64,000 nt of DNA from Alitta virens (Eukaryota > Annelida > Polychaeta > Phyllodocida > Nereididae), in NCBI GenBank assembly GCA_932294295.1, contig OW028581.1:38469995-38533994 (forward strand). The letters run 5' to 3'. Position 1 is the stretch's first letter, and each line of letters begins with the position of its first letter. Positions 12,391 through 24,721 of the stretch are shown piece by piece. A program made the position numbers and the translations under genes. Under the pieces are notes generated by a model, which worked only from the letters and a program-made list of their open reading frames with translations, did not search any database and was not told the DNA's origin.

Positions 12391-13812
12391 GAACAGATTA
12401 TATTTTTCCATTTATATCATGATTTTGCCTCTCTGGGTACCATGGTAGAAACCAGGCATCAAGTGACGTTACTTGGATAAGCAGCTTTTAGCACCAAGCC
12501 AGTAAATGAGATTACCTTTCTTTGAAAAGAGAATGAACAAAGGCATAAGGTCCGGAAATGGCCATTAAATCTTGTAAATAAATGGAGTAGAAAACGTAAA
12601 TTGACATGTCAGCACTTCACAACTGATTTCTAATGAGTTGTTGAGTGTTTTAATGGATAAAATCTAATTGAAGTAGATAGCATTGAATTTCATGAAAAAG
12701 GGGACTCTTGAAATCACAAAGACTTTGATAAATCCATTAGTTGGTAAACAATTGAAGCAAAAACACAAGATTAGCACCTACATGATGTTTGGCTTACTGA
12801 TTTTCTTGAGTGTTCTCTGGTCTGTATGTTAGTAAATAAACGAGAAATGAGTTAACTTTGTAATTAGTTTTATTCTTATTATAAAATTATATTACTGTGT
12901 CATTCCCGAATGATGAATTGAACATGTGATTCTGATATTGTCAATATGCTGGGACTTTTGAAAATACTGTTACACCAAAATTATCCACGTGTTATCCATG
13001 AAAAGTAAACTTTTTGTACTTTAACAAAATGTGTAAACCGTCTTGATGCATGCCCTGCAATTAAGAGTATAGATATGACCTAACAAATACAATTTTCTTT
13101 TCGCTGTTTTTTTTTTGTGTGTGTGTATTTTCGGTTGTTGTTTTTGGTTTGCATTTCACGTAAGAAGTGCACAGTATAAAATTGTACATGTTCCAATTAA
13201 TGGTCTATGCAATAAGGGCTCGTTTTGATTATCATTGTTTGAATTCTTCTTGTCGATGTTTATCTTATTCAAGGCTCTCTGCTTATATTCTCAATACTCT
13301 TGACTGCTTATCAAACTATACAGCATCATGCTGTTTACTTTATATAGCACTACACTAATGACACTGGGTCAAAACTGAGCCATGATTGGGCCAATATTGG
13401 GCCGATTAGTGTTGATGCTGGGCCAACTTTGAATCTATATGTGGCATGTTATACTGGAATGAATAAAGTGTGGGTAAACACATATTCATAAATCCCTCGG
13501 AAGCCATTTAAGAAGGCAGCCTTATTAACACAATTATTATGAAGCCATATAAAAATGACAGGATCATAACCCAGATAAATTAGCCTGGTTAGAACGATGT
13601 TGACCCAATCAGGCCTGCTACCTGGTACCAGCCACATGTTATTAACTGTTATTATTGCTTTAACAACAAACACCATGCAATTCAGACTTATTTTTGTCTT
13701 GAAAAATATTGCCAAATAAAAGCCAGAAAATACTATTGAATGTGCAGCTGAAATTTCAACTGTTCCAAAAAATACACACAAATAATATTAATAGTTAACA
13801 TTACTACAAACA
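12391..13812. other. No gene; GGGCCAATATTGGG-like segment
   Basis: There is no supported gene. At 13366-13440 a run of 'gggccaatattgggccgat'-like phrases resembles those near 311 and 14690-14900, suggesting a degenerate repeat family. Confidence 0.4.
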
Positions 13813-14016
13813 GGTGGTGGGTGGGTGGGTGGATTTAGGGCTTTACGCCCTGTATTTCTGCACCAGTTGGGCTAATTAGGACAGGCAGAGACCATGGCAA
13901 TAAGACAAAGGAGGAAACAGCCATCCAACTTAGGCTCGACCGAGAATCGAACCCGGGACCCAGCGGTTGGAAGCCCAGAGCGCTACCTCTGAGCTAGGCC
14001 CCCCCCCCCCCGCCCC
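13813..14016 (-). mobile_element. tRNA-derived SINE-A, copy 3
   Basis: Reverse-complement SINE-A with B-box 'gagaatcgaacccggg' and A-box 'ctacctctgagctagg'. The head is fused to a poly-C run. I see no clear target duplication. Confidence 0.88.
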
Positions 14017-14685
14017 TATAATAAAATAAATAAATTTGTATAGCGCCTGTTTCAGAAACGAATTTTGCTCACAGGCGCTTAGTTTGCAAAAGGCTATCAG
14101 GTGTGTAAGTTGTTTTGCTCTCGTGCGTTCGAGAGCACGAAAAAACTATTTCTGGGAACTACGTCCAGAATGGCGACATTGAAATTGCATGGAGGGGGCT
14201 AAGTTAGTGTGGATTACTAAACAATTGCAGTTTGACAACTCATGGTGTTGGTTGTTGGAGAACAAGCAACCTTTTAAAGTAAGTTTTAAGCCCAAAGCAT
14301 TTTATTTGAGTAATGGACCTGAGAAGTTAGGCGTGGGTTCAGCAGGTACTGAAGCCATCTTTTTATGTTCGAATTGGACAAATATTGGCCTGTGAGTGAT
14401 AGATATCTCTCGAAAATGCTATTTTCAATACTTATGATGACAGATACATGCCTAACTCCATTGAAAAAATACCCTACCATCAGATTTTGTCTCGTCCATT
14501 CACTCGCCTAATTCTAATATGGTGGCGTTGGTTCCCAAAAGTATTGCAATAACGTGGATTGCACTACAAATTGACGATACCTTGCGTAAGTTACACGCGC
14601 TATTGTTCAAAGGCAGTTCTGAATAGATGAGTCATGTCACAGCTTACCTCATAGCTTACCAGATCGGACTAACATTAGGCCATTC
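14017..14685. other. No gene seen
   Basis: Spacer. A 68-codon open frame starts at 14189 but has no recognisable domain or matching exon. Confidence 0.35.
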
Positions 14686-14900
14686 GTTTTGGGCATCTTG
14701 CCGTTTTTGGGCCATATTGTCATTTTTGGGCCATATTGCCATTTTTTAGCCTTATATATTGCCATTTTTGGACCATATTGCCATTTTTGGGCCGACTGTG
14801 CTGTTATTGGGCCCAACATTGACTTAACATTGTGTCTACTGTGACTACACCAAGCTGATGTTGCCTTGATTTGGCATACTATCAGAGTGACATTTGTCCA
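14686..14900. repeat. Degenerate tandem repeat of TTGGGCCATATTGCCATTT
   Basis: A unit of about 19 bp repeats roughly five to six times between 14690 and 14800, then decays into related 'gggcc' and 'attgggc' phrases. Confidence 0.75.
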
Positions 14901-15067
14901 ATATTGGGCTCATCCTATTTGGGCATCATCGTCATCATCAAACATCATCATTGTGATCATACATATGATTCACCATTATGTATATTCGGAGAGAAATATA
15001 CAAAGAATACTGATCATGCTATAGTCTGTTATCACAGATACAATATAATACGATACGATACAACACA

Positions 15068-15260
15068 TGTGGTGGTGGTGGATTAGGGCTTTACGTCCTG
15101 TATTCCTGCACCTGATGGGCTAATTAGGACAGGTAGGGGTCAAGGCAATGAGACGAAGGATGAAACAGCCATCCAACATAGGCACGACCGGGATTTGAAC
15201 CCGGGACCTAGCGGTTGGAAGCCCAGTGTGCTATCACTGAGCTAGGCTCCCACCCCTACA
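15068..15260 (-). mobile_element. tRNA-derived SINE-A, copy 4
   Basis: Reverse-complement SINE-A. The 10-bp direct repeat 'atacaacaca' lies on both sides (15058-15067 and 15261-15270). Confidence 0.92.
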
Positions 15261-17138
15261 ATACAACACAACATAATACAATACAATACCAGGAAATTGA
15301 GAATAATGCGCAACATGCTTTAGATCATTACTTCCTCTAGTAGTTCTCTATCATTGTATATTGTGTGATAATCAGTGGTTGCCTATTCTGAAGATACAAT
15401 ATAGAAGGGACTTACAACAATAGTAAGTTGCCTGTGCTTCATTTTGCACGAATGCATATATGTTGGATCAATTGGAAGAAATTAGTCATTGCATGGACTC
15501 TGCCAACAATACCTACTAAGTGCTAAAGGAAAGAGAATCTATTAACTATACGTATTTACTATATAGGTTGCAGTTTCTCTCCCTGTCTGACACCTTTTCA
15601 ATGGCAAGCCAGGAAAAAATATATATTCACTGATGAAAACTACAAGTGGTCTAACGTTTTTGAATTAGCTTGCCAGTGCCATGACACCTTAGACTCAACT
15701 TGCCAAAAGTTATAATGTTTTTCTTTTCTTTCGTGAGAACTCCACAACGAAAATTTGGCTGGCTCAAACTACAGATGGTAAATGCACCTGAATTCTTACT
15801 TCTAACTGGCTTACAGAACTCTGCCAAAGTCCATGGAGGTCAGATAAAAGTTTCCCAAAGTACAGTCTACCATAGAGTGAGAAAATTGTATGTGGCTTGA
15901 GTTATCTCTGCTTTCAAGATGTTTTGTTCACAGGAATCTTTCAAACGGTAATAGGGATGTTGGATTTACACCAAAGGGGTTATTTCTTTTTTTTTTTCAA
16001 GTCTCTAAATTTTTATTAATCCTTCCTTTTATTTCTGGTTACAATAATGTTGTTTCCAGATATCAAAGATGTTGTCCCAAATAACATGCCAAATCGGCTC
16101 GGCATCTGCCAACAACGCTGTATTGGCAAGTCATGTACAGAAATGTGTGCGACGGAATATTGATGAACCGCCATTCAGTCCCATGTCTACTATGACAGCA
16201 GAATCACACAATCATGAGTGATGATATTCTGATTATATTATTTGTTGCGATATCCTTTTATGCTATGTCAATTCATATTCATCAGCTAAAAAATCTTCAG
16301 CTTCTTCCAAAGTATTCTGGGCAATAAAGAAATTAATTCTGGACAGAAACGGGGATTTCGTGACAGTAGACACGTCACCTGACACATATGTCAAAATGCG
16401 TGACAGTAGACACATCCCTGGCATCAGTGTCAACATCACAGCTTTCTACCCAAGCCTGAATGTTCTGTCTACATATATGCAGAAGGTGCCGCTGGCAAAA
16501 GATTGCTGGCTTCTGAGCTCCTGTTCCTTTTTAGAGCTACAGCATCTGCTCTTGAGGACAGTTGCTGCTTGATCAGTCACTGTTGCAGTGCACCCTGGGA
16601 TACACCATAGCTAGTCTGTTCAGTAATCACGTGACAGTCATTGTTAGATTACAATTAGATTACTTCACTTTACGTTTTATGCGTTAAACTAGCTATGTGT
16701 CTTCATAGCTATAATCACTGATTAATTAACTATTATTTACTACTATTATTATTCCGTGGATTAGTGTTGTTTAAATGTTATGCTATTATATCATGAGGGT
16801 GTCACTGTTGGATGAGTGATTCGATCTACGGCATGATCAGTTTACATACTGTTAAATGAATATACAATACAAGTGAGTATACCCATGTTATATGAACACT
16901 ATCAACAAGTAATACAAAGTCCATTGAACTTGATATATATGTGTGACTATTCTTTATATAGACAGGTCGAGGAAGTAAAAATCTACTATAACCGACAAGG
17001 GTATCCTACAAACTGTTAAATGAATGATTATGTAATGCTAGTCAAAGCTACACTGACACAGGGAATCATGGAGGTTTGTTGGAAAGGCGCACATTGAAAA
17101 AAAATGTTAGAAATGATCTTACGTAATTTTTCTAAACT
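15261..17138. other. No gene seen
   Basis: Several short plus-strand open frames (15700-15900, 15890-16084, 16360-16572) lack recognisable domains. A 16-bp phrase 'gcgtgacagtagacac' is nearly duplicated at about 16359 and 16397. Nothing more is supported. Confidence 0.4.
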
Positions 17139-17232
17139 AGTGACATTTTTTCGAGCATCCTGTAAAAAGCTTCTTTTTTTTTAGCATCCTGTAAAAGACT
17201 TTTATTTCGAGCATCCTGTAAAAAACTTGTCA
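17139..17232. repeat. Short tandem repeat, three copies
   Basis: 'gagcatcctgtaaaa' recurs three times with T-rich spacers, a period of about 33 bp. Confidence 0.75.
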
Positions 17233-17413
17233 GGCAATTTTTTCAAAGTAACAAGTAATCAGAATGACTCACAAATAACGCCATGTGTATGGCTACCAAG
17301 AGTCATTTTGACGACTCTTTATTAGTAGTATTAATTTTATGGAGAGAGGCAAGCAAAAGACACCATCTCCCAGGTACATGTTTAACAATGATATTGAAGC
17401 GTTACCCAGATAG

Positions 17414-17514
17414 CAATCCAAATCTGCCCAGCATCGTTTCCATGTTGGCCACTGTCGTTACAACATCGTATCACTATTGCTGACGTCACACCGATGTTGT
17501 ACCGATTTGGAATG
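17414..17514. mobile_element. Short inverted-repeat element (CATTCCRAATYG family), copy 3
   Basis: It begins 'caatccaaatctg' and ends 'cgatttggaatg', with 'gatgttgtaccga' near the right end as in copies 1 and 2. It contains one TGACGTCA palindrome. Confidence 0.65.
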
Positions 17515-18050
17515 CCAAACCCAGGGCCACACCTTGTCATCTCATCATTACGCTTGTCCCAATACTAACATAACTCACACGCTGCGGAATTTCAACTCGG
17601 TAGCTTATAGAACGGAAAACTCATAACTCATTTTTCATAATACAAGAGAAATAATACAAGCAGAATTAATTAATTAAATAATTTTTGTTTGTTTGTTTAA
17701 AGTGATCACTAAGCTGCAATTAATCTCTTTAGATATTACACGATTAAATTATTTAATTTTTATTTTTTGTCTATTTTCAGGTTGAGTGCGTGGATAGAAT
17801 AATGAAAGCCTCCAACTAAATTAAGCCAACTTACAAACCCAAAAAAACCTAAATTTGGGCAATTGTTGCATCAGGACTACAACTAATCAGAAATATTTGC
17901 ATTTACATCAAAGAAGATTGAATTGACAAGAAAAAAAAATTCTCTGTTGATAATCACCATCATTAAAGTAATCCATATCCACAATCTAGATCAAAGAAAC
18001 TGGTTAATCATGTAGCAAACATTCACAATTGTGGTCCCTTAGAAAACAAC

Positions 18051-21000
18051 ATGGGTTGCAATGCTTCAGTAGCAATGGACACACCAAAGAAGAACCTGGG
18101 AGAGGTTTTGACCAAACATCAGATAGACTTGGTCAAAGAAACCTGGAAGCAGGTTGACAGTGACCTTGAAGGTACTGGAAAAATCGTCTTCAAACGGTAC
18201 GTTTTAGTGTTTTGGTTCTTTTATACTCCTTTTATCTCATGGTTTCTTGTTTGGTATTCTTCTTCACAAGATTTAAACTGGAAATCAAAAGATAGAGAAA
18301 ATGCTAAATTGCTAGATAGCATGCCGGTCGACCTGACATCAGCACTGCATTTGTCAAACGTTCGCGACATCGGTGCAATGTCAGGGCAACTTAACGGTAA
18401 GATTGGGTTATATCTCCCCAAAACACGTCCATGTATCTTGAGAACACCAAATTGCTCACTTAATTGCTAAGTTTAAATCTAGCTCTTTCAAATAATAGTC
18501 AATGCTTTTATTGCCTAATTTTCGTGACGTCAAAGTGTCGCTCCTTCAGCGACACTTTGACCCCTTGATCTGTATTTGTGGAGGATTGCAACGGTTGCCA
18601 TCTATAACATGAGTGTTTATGCCAATCAGATGCCAGTTTACACGACGACGAATGACGCCATTTTCCAAATATATTAGTGCTTTGTAACGCCTTCTCTCAT
18701 TGGGCAATAAGTTGCTGTTGCATCTTCGCCAATGGGAAAATGTTATTGCCTTAACTTCAGTACTAGGCCATGGCAATTCTGTGATGATGAATATGTATGA
18801 ACTCACTAAACTGATTTCAAAATATTGTTACAACTACTCATTGACAATCAGAATGCAACATCACAATAACTGTTACAACAGTCACTTGATTACAGTCATT
18901 GCACAGTGGCAAGGTGTTACTGCAGTATAACTAGGGCGGGGGCCTAGCTCAGAGGTAGCGCTCTGGGCTTCCAACCACTGGGTCCCGGGTTCAATTCCCA
19001 GTCGAGCCTAAGTTGGATGGCTGTTTCATCCTTCATCTCATTGCCATGGTCTCTGCCTGTCCTAATTAGCCCAACTGGTGCAGAAATACAGGACGTAAAG
19101 CCCACACACACTGCAGTAAAACTTCTAACAGCACTTACAGTAATACACTTGAAGTAACACCATCACCATAATCTCAGGTACATATGCAGTAATACACTTG
19201 CAGTACCACCATCACAGGTACATATACAGTGAAACTTTTGAAATAAAGCAGCAGCACTCATATTGACCTCTTAAAGTAATACTAACAGTAACACCCTCAC
19301 AGTAACAATACTACAGCAACAATCTTATACACTGTAGTAACAACCATTAACAGGCCACAATGTCATTTGTACAGTTACATCTTCAAGTAACTGCTTGTGT
19401 AATACAATGATTTAATTTACAACCCCTAATCAACATCTATGCGTCAACAAAGCTGTCCCTGACCTAATTTTCAGGCCACAAAGTAAACACCACCTTTAAC
19501 ATCACCGTGTTTACTGTAAGAAATATGGCCAATTTGTTTACTTCGAAATATGGCCACCTGAAGTCCACCTTTCTGGCTGACACAACAAGATGAAAAGATT
19601 GGTGCTAATGACCCCATACACATAATGGCCTCATGGTGTGTTGTGGAAGTCACACTCCTATAAAGGTTAGAGAGAGAGAGAGAGAGAAAAATAGCAACAT
19701 AATATTATGCTCAGGAGTTTGTTTTTGTAAGCAAAGCAATGGAAACAATTATAACTAGAAACGTTTACTAAAAATGGCATTTACAAAACAAAGGCAGGAA
19801 AAGCCTAATATGTTTGTACTGGGATATAACAAATCGGCCCTCGTTATGAAGAATATCTAAAGCTGTATGACAGTTTGATATACAGGTCGAAGCACTGTGA
19901 TAAGTTAACCCGAATTTTAGGTCGCGATGGGTCACAGTTTACACTATTTCCGAAGATTATCTTTTTTTTATTTGACCTATTTAGACTGTATTTTGGACAG
20001 GTTTCATCGTGATAATGCAGCCTGTTGTCATTCCCAGATAACATACCACGTCTGGCCACGTCGCACTATGAACTTTGGTTGGTTCCGTTACCGGCGTTAC
20101 AACTCTCGTTCGACAGTTTGCCTATTTCGAAGATTCTAGACGTCTTATTGGCTGTGAGGGATATTAAAATTCATTATTTTTTATTGGCGATGACGTTCGA
20201 CGATCATTAAATTGTGGTCAAATAAAAAAATATAATTTTCGGAAATTATAGTGTAATCCGTGACCCATCGGGACCTAAAATTCAAGAACTTATCATAGTG
20301 CGTCGGTCTGCAGGTGGCAAAATTGGGAAATTCTGGGCTTCCATTATTGCAATAAATAACAATAGCACTGTTATAATGCAGCTGTATCATATTGCATCCT
20401 GGGTATATTTGTTTTTGCCACCATTTGTCAATGACCTTATTTGCAGAAAGTCATAATTGGCCAACGTTTCCTTAAAAGTAGGATAAAGATCCGGTGGCCT
20501 GGTGGCCGTCTTCAGAAATTAGGTCAGAGCTTTCAGAACCGGAAGTGACCTAATTACGAGGCCAATTAAGGGTCACGTGATCCAATCATTTGATCAATGT
20601 TGACCTGTTGATATAGGAAGCCCATGCACGCAAAAGGGTATTTGGGAACCAAAAAAAAAAAACTTAGCAGCGAAAATATCCCAATACCATTTGATGCCAC
20701 CAAGCCATGGTTAATGCCAGTTTTAGGTCATTTTTCTTCAACCAAATTATTTTCCTTTTTGTGAATGGTAAAAATACATCAATGAGGACAAGGCATCAAT
20801 GATCTTCCACATTGATAGGATAAGAGACTGAACTTGCATTAATATTCAGAATTTCATAATAAATAAAACTAATTTGTCATGTAAATGAAGAAAATATGCT
20901 TGTATGAACCTTTTTTTTTCAATCTAATCAAGTGTTCAACTTTTGATGGCAAATGTGTGGCTTCACCATGGTGATACTGTAAACTATTTATTAATAATTA

Positions 21001-23509
21001 AAACGTTTAAGTAGCTTGTTTTGCTTCTGCGAAAGCATATTTTCTCTAAAAGTAAAACGTTCTAGCTTTCGATACAAAGAAATAAATATTGCTTCACTTG
21101 GTAACTCTTGCAAGCAATACTGCATTAGCAGATTATCAGATTAATATTGCCATTATTTCTGGCCAGGTTTATTGTGCATGTTCCATAATCATTATGACAA
21201 TAATATGCTGTAGAATCCCAGGGTATAATCCAGGTGCATGATCATATAATATTGTAATAACCCACAAAACCAGTAGGGGGCGCTATATCTGACATTACTT
21301 CCTCTGGTGTTAATAGAGAGCAATTTTCCATGTTGCCACTCAGCATTAATTTATTTGGCAGCATGGCCTGGGAAGTATAATAACCAATCTTCTGTGGCCA
21401 TAAAACCTCTCACAGTAATAGATTGCCAAACCTTATAAGTGCCTGGGGATAATGTAGTGCTAATACGTAGGTCACATGAAGGTCATATCTGGAACATGTG
21501 ATACACAATTTTCACTGTGTGATAAACAAATTACAAGGAATATTGTTTGCTATCATTTCCTACATTGTATATGATGTACTGGGACATGGGATGCAAATAA
21601 AAAAAACAAATGCAATAAACAAACAAAAGTTGATTACTATTTATGTATTTAAAATGATGGGACATGTGACAAGTGTTAAATAAATCATGCTTAATTACTG
21701 TTGTTTACTATATATTATAGTGATAAACAGTTACTATTGCAATCAATGCCTGTTTAGGGTTTTTAAACATGTTCATGGTATTGAAGTTACTTTGTGTTGT
21801 GTGTTATTACCAACATAATGATAAAATTAATTTGATCAATAAAAAGTTTCAATGAGGAATATATTTTAATTTCAAATCCCTGGCACTCCAATATTCACTG
21901 TTGCCTGGGCTAATATTTATCATTTTGGAATAGTAATACAAGCTGCATTTTAATACATTTTTTTATCTCGTTGAAACATCATTATCATCCTCGCCAGCCT
22001 ATGACATCCTATTCGTATGACACAATACACATATTATACAATGGTGTCCAATTGTAGGCTATAGTATCGAACAAATCAAATTGAACGTTTATATAACAGT
22101 GAAAGTTTGCTCTTTGACAAGTCAAACATTCTTTGTAACAAAGCTATGCATTTTCACAGCAAGTCATGAAATGGCACAATTTATATTCCTTTGTTGTTTC
22201 TTCTCAAAGGTGACTCAATCTGTCAAACGCATTAGATAAATTTGTCATTGTTTTTCTTTCAGCCTCTTCGAACTGGAGAAAGGCTTGAAGAAATTGTTTC
22301 TTCGGACGTCACCGAACAGTTCTGATTCTGACGTAAAGCTAGCGAATGATGTTGAACTTAGCGAAGAACGCTTGGGAAGACATGTTATAATTGTCATGCA
22401 AGCCTTAGGAGCTGCTGTTGCAAGCCTCGATGATTCTCGTTACTTGACTTCTGTGCTGCAAAATCTTGGAGAGATGCATAACAGCTACAAAGTGACAGGG
22501 GACATGCTGCCTGTAAGTTTTACGTTCTTTGCAGAGACTGATCTTTAATGAGATGGGTGGGTGGATTAGGGCTTTACGTCCTGTATTTCTGAAACTGTTG
22601 GGCTAATTAGGACAGGCAGGAACCATGGCAATGAGATGAGGGATGAAACAGCCATCCAACTTAGGCTCGACCGGGAATTGAAACCTAGACCCAGTGGTTG
22701 GAAGCCCTGCCACTGAGCTATGCCCCCACCCCAATCTTTAATGAGACTAATTGAGCTTAAGTCGTTATATACATAAATCACAGGAGTTAGCCAGCGATTT
22801 TAATCATTGATTCTTGAACAATGTAGAATACAAGTGAAGGTCTTACACTCCACTGAAAAATCCAGCGAATCTGACCCTGATTTGCATGACCAGGCGAGTG
22901 ACTCCTCCAAAGTCCATAACTGTATCCAGCTAATCAGTGGCCGTCTTCTGGGCAGATGAGTGTTCCCAAGTCTTGTAAAGTGCACTGCTTTCTTAGTATT
23001 ATTATACTCATACTGCATGTAAAGTTAAAAATTTGCTCAGATACTCACAGAGGCATGTCAGGACTTTGTTTTTTGGAAAAGGCATTAAAATACTGGAGAA
23101 CGGGTACTTTAACTATTGCAATTTATTTAAAGAATTTTTAAATATTTTATTTGGACTGAATTTTTATGTGCTGGTTTGTCAAAAACAAACTATTCCACAA
23201 CATATACATAAACCAATAATTGCTTCTGCATAATGTAGTCATTTTCCATCGCATTGACAATCTTAATTGTCATTTTTCTTATGACTTGAGCTGTAAATAC
23301 ATTAATATTCCATAATCTATTCATTTAAATCATTATTAAAAAATGCTATTTTCAATTTGCAGAAGCTTTGGCCAGCCATTGACCATGCCTTGAAAGAGAA
23401 ATTACAGGAAAATTACACTGCTGAGGCTCAAGTGGCTTGGAGAACTGTCTTCTTCTTTTTTATATCTAAAATGACAGAAGGAATGGAAGCAGCCAAGAGG
23501 ATATCATAA
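18051..23509 (+). CDS. Membrane-anchored neuroglobin/globin X-like globin, 3 exons, 180 aa
   Basis: A heme globin, predicted to bind O2 or related ligands. Exons are 18051-18196, 22263-22512 and 23363-23509; phases agree (2, then 0) and all junctions are GT-AG. The introns sit at the ancestral globin positions B12.2 (after FK, splitting Arg49) and G7.0 (after Pro132). Seen residues: Trp32 (A12), Phe61 (CD1), His89 (E7, distal) and His121 (F8, proximal). The E7-F8 spacing of 32 residues equals that of vertebrate neuroglobin, and the B-C helix block FKRLFELEKGLKKLF aligns with it. The CD-D region is about six residues longer. The N-terminus MGCNAS is a classic N-myristoylation plus palmitoylation signal, known in globin X, so inner-membrane attachment is inferred. 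Intron 1 hosts a SINE and a MITE, and intron 2 a SINE. The globin family is certain; the GbX versus neuroglobin subclass is not. Confidence 0.95.
18928..19109 (+). mobile_element. tRNA-derived SINE-A, copy 5 (globin intron 1)
   Basis: Full head ('ctagctcagaggtagcgc', 'ggttcaattcc') and body, ending in a short CA tail. The 9-bp repeat 'actgcagta' flanks it at 18919-18927 and 19110-19118. Confidence 0.92.
19110..19892. other. Globin intron 1 sequence with a short AG repeat
   Basis: Intronic. An (AG)n run lies at 19672-19686, and 'cagtaacacc'-like phrases recur loosely between 19120 and 19340. There is no exon signal. Confidence 0.5.
19893..20300. mobile_element. MITE-like element with ~85-bp inverted repeats (globin intron 1)
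   Basis: The left arm starts CACTGTGATAAG and continues through 'gaattttaggtc', 'gatgggtcac' and 'tatttgacc'. The right arm is its reverse complement ending CTTATCATAGTG. No transposase is present. The open frames at 19844-20390 are shadows of this palindrome. A degenerate relative lies at 27146-27400. Confidence 0.85.
20301..22262. other. Globin intron 1, remainder
   Basis: AT-rich intronic sequence ending in the polypyrimidine tract and AG at 22261-22262. No other feature is supported. Confidence 0.6.
22554..22733 (-). mobile_element. tRNA-derived SINE-A, copy 6 (globin intron 2)
   Basis: Reverse-complement SINE-A inserted about 40 bp after the exon 2 donor. The 13-bp repeat 'atctttaatgaga' flanks it at 22541-22553 and 22734-22746, the longest target duplication seen for this family here. 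Confidence 0.94.
22747..23362. other. Globin intron 2, remainder
   Basis: AT-rich intron ending 'tttcaatttgcag' at 23362. Nothing else is recognised. Confidence 0.6.
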
Positions 23510-24237
23510 TTCACACGAACTAATTTTCTCTGGCTTCCAGTAGTAGTTACAATGCAGATATAATGCCTATGTTCTCAGAGTTACCACCAGAAGGCCACTT
23601 AGCCGCCTAGTGGTGGATGGTTGTTCCTGCATAGTAACTATAACCAGGCAGATGTTGTTCATTTCAAAAGCTGACCACATGACTGTTGTTTACTTGTTGG
23701 AAACATGTAGATATATAAGAAGAAAGCTGCCAAAGATTTTATATTGGAAGTTTTGATCAAAAACAAAAACATAGTGCAAATTGTACACAAAATGAGAACA
23801 GTTATTTGACTGTGGTTATCGAGGGCTGCCAACAGATCTAAAACAAACAGGGGAAACCACAATCAGGGGACGATTTCCTACTATGCCTACCTATGGCTCC
23901 GGCTTTTTTACAGTTGGACATATTTCACTTACAACCGTAAGTTTCCAAACAGAACACCACTAACACCATCCATTGACCTGGTTGTGGCTCTGTAAAGAGG
24001 GTATGGCAGAACACAGTTGCTGTGTATGCAAAAAAGGATTCAGAATGTTGTTGAGATATTTTCTCTACTAAATAGAATGTTTGAGCTGGTGTAGAATCAA
24101 AATTTCAAGTAACATACTGGATCTAGTTTAAAATTACAAAGAAGTATACATTATTTGATGCCTGTGTATGATGGGAGGTGAAGGTAAGTAAACTACTCCT
24201 TTCCCCATGTCTAAAGTGTTTGAACAGTAAGGAGCCC

Positions 24238-24243
24238 AATAAA
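24238..24243 (+). terminator. Candidate globin poly(A) signal (proximal)
   Basis: AATAAA about 730 bp after the globin stop codon. A second AATAAA at 24716-24721 is the other candidate. The choice cannot be settled without transcript data. Confidence 0.45.
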
Positions 24244-24715
24244 ACAAACATGCTTCGATATTAGGTAGATTGTGTAAGGATATACTGTGAATACAAATTG
24301 GCTATTTTTGCTACACTCTTTTCAAAAATAAACATGCTAAAGTTTATTCGAATTCTGTAGTTCTTCAGAAGCAAATCATGTACACAATGAGAAGTTAGAT
24401 AATGCAAAACAAAATCTGAAGTTTTGATTGCTATGAAACTTTTATATTGTGGTGTTAACAATTATACAACTGTGCTGGTATTGAATTACTTCTTTTGTTT
24501 AACCACGAATGACTGAAATGCTTTTAAAAAGTAGAACTAATGTTTTATACCCATTTGTGTGAATATCTCAGGTGACACCAACTTGCCAGTGGCTTCTCCT
24601 TAAGAATTTATAATTTAATATGGTATTATGTCAAAGTAGGTTGTGTATCTAGCAAACATTGTATGTTTTTGTTTGAATGTAGCAGTTATTACATTATCGT
24701 GTACTCAGACAACAT

Positions 24716-24721
24716 AATAAA
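24716..24721 (+). terminator. Candidate globin poly(A) signal (distal)
   Basis: AATAAA about 1.2 kb after the globin stop, followed by a 'tgtctgttttatctgtctt' T/G-rich stretch of the kind found downstream of cleavage sites. Confidence 0.45.

Noticed and set aside
14189..14395. Possible first exon (MEGAKLVWITKQLQF then a GTAAGT)
   Set aside because: It has a start codon and a donor-like site, but no partner exon or recognisable domain, so it was not annotated.
15700..16084. Two consecutive plus-strand frames
   Set aside because: No conserved motif, no matching splice phases; left as intergenic.
19844..20390. Four small frames on both strands
   Set aside because: All are by-products of the inverted arms of the MITE at 19893-20300.
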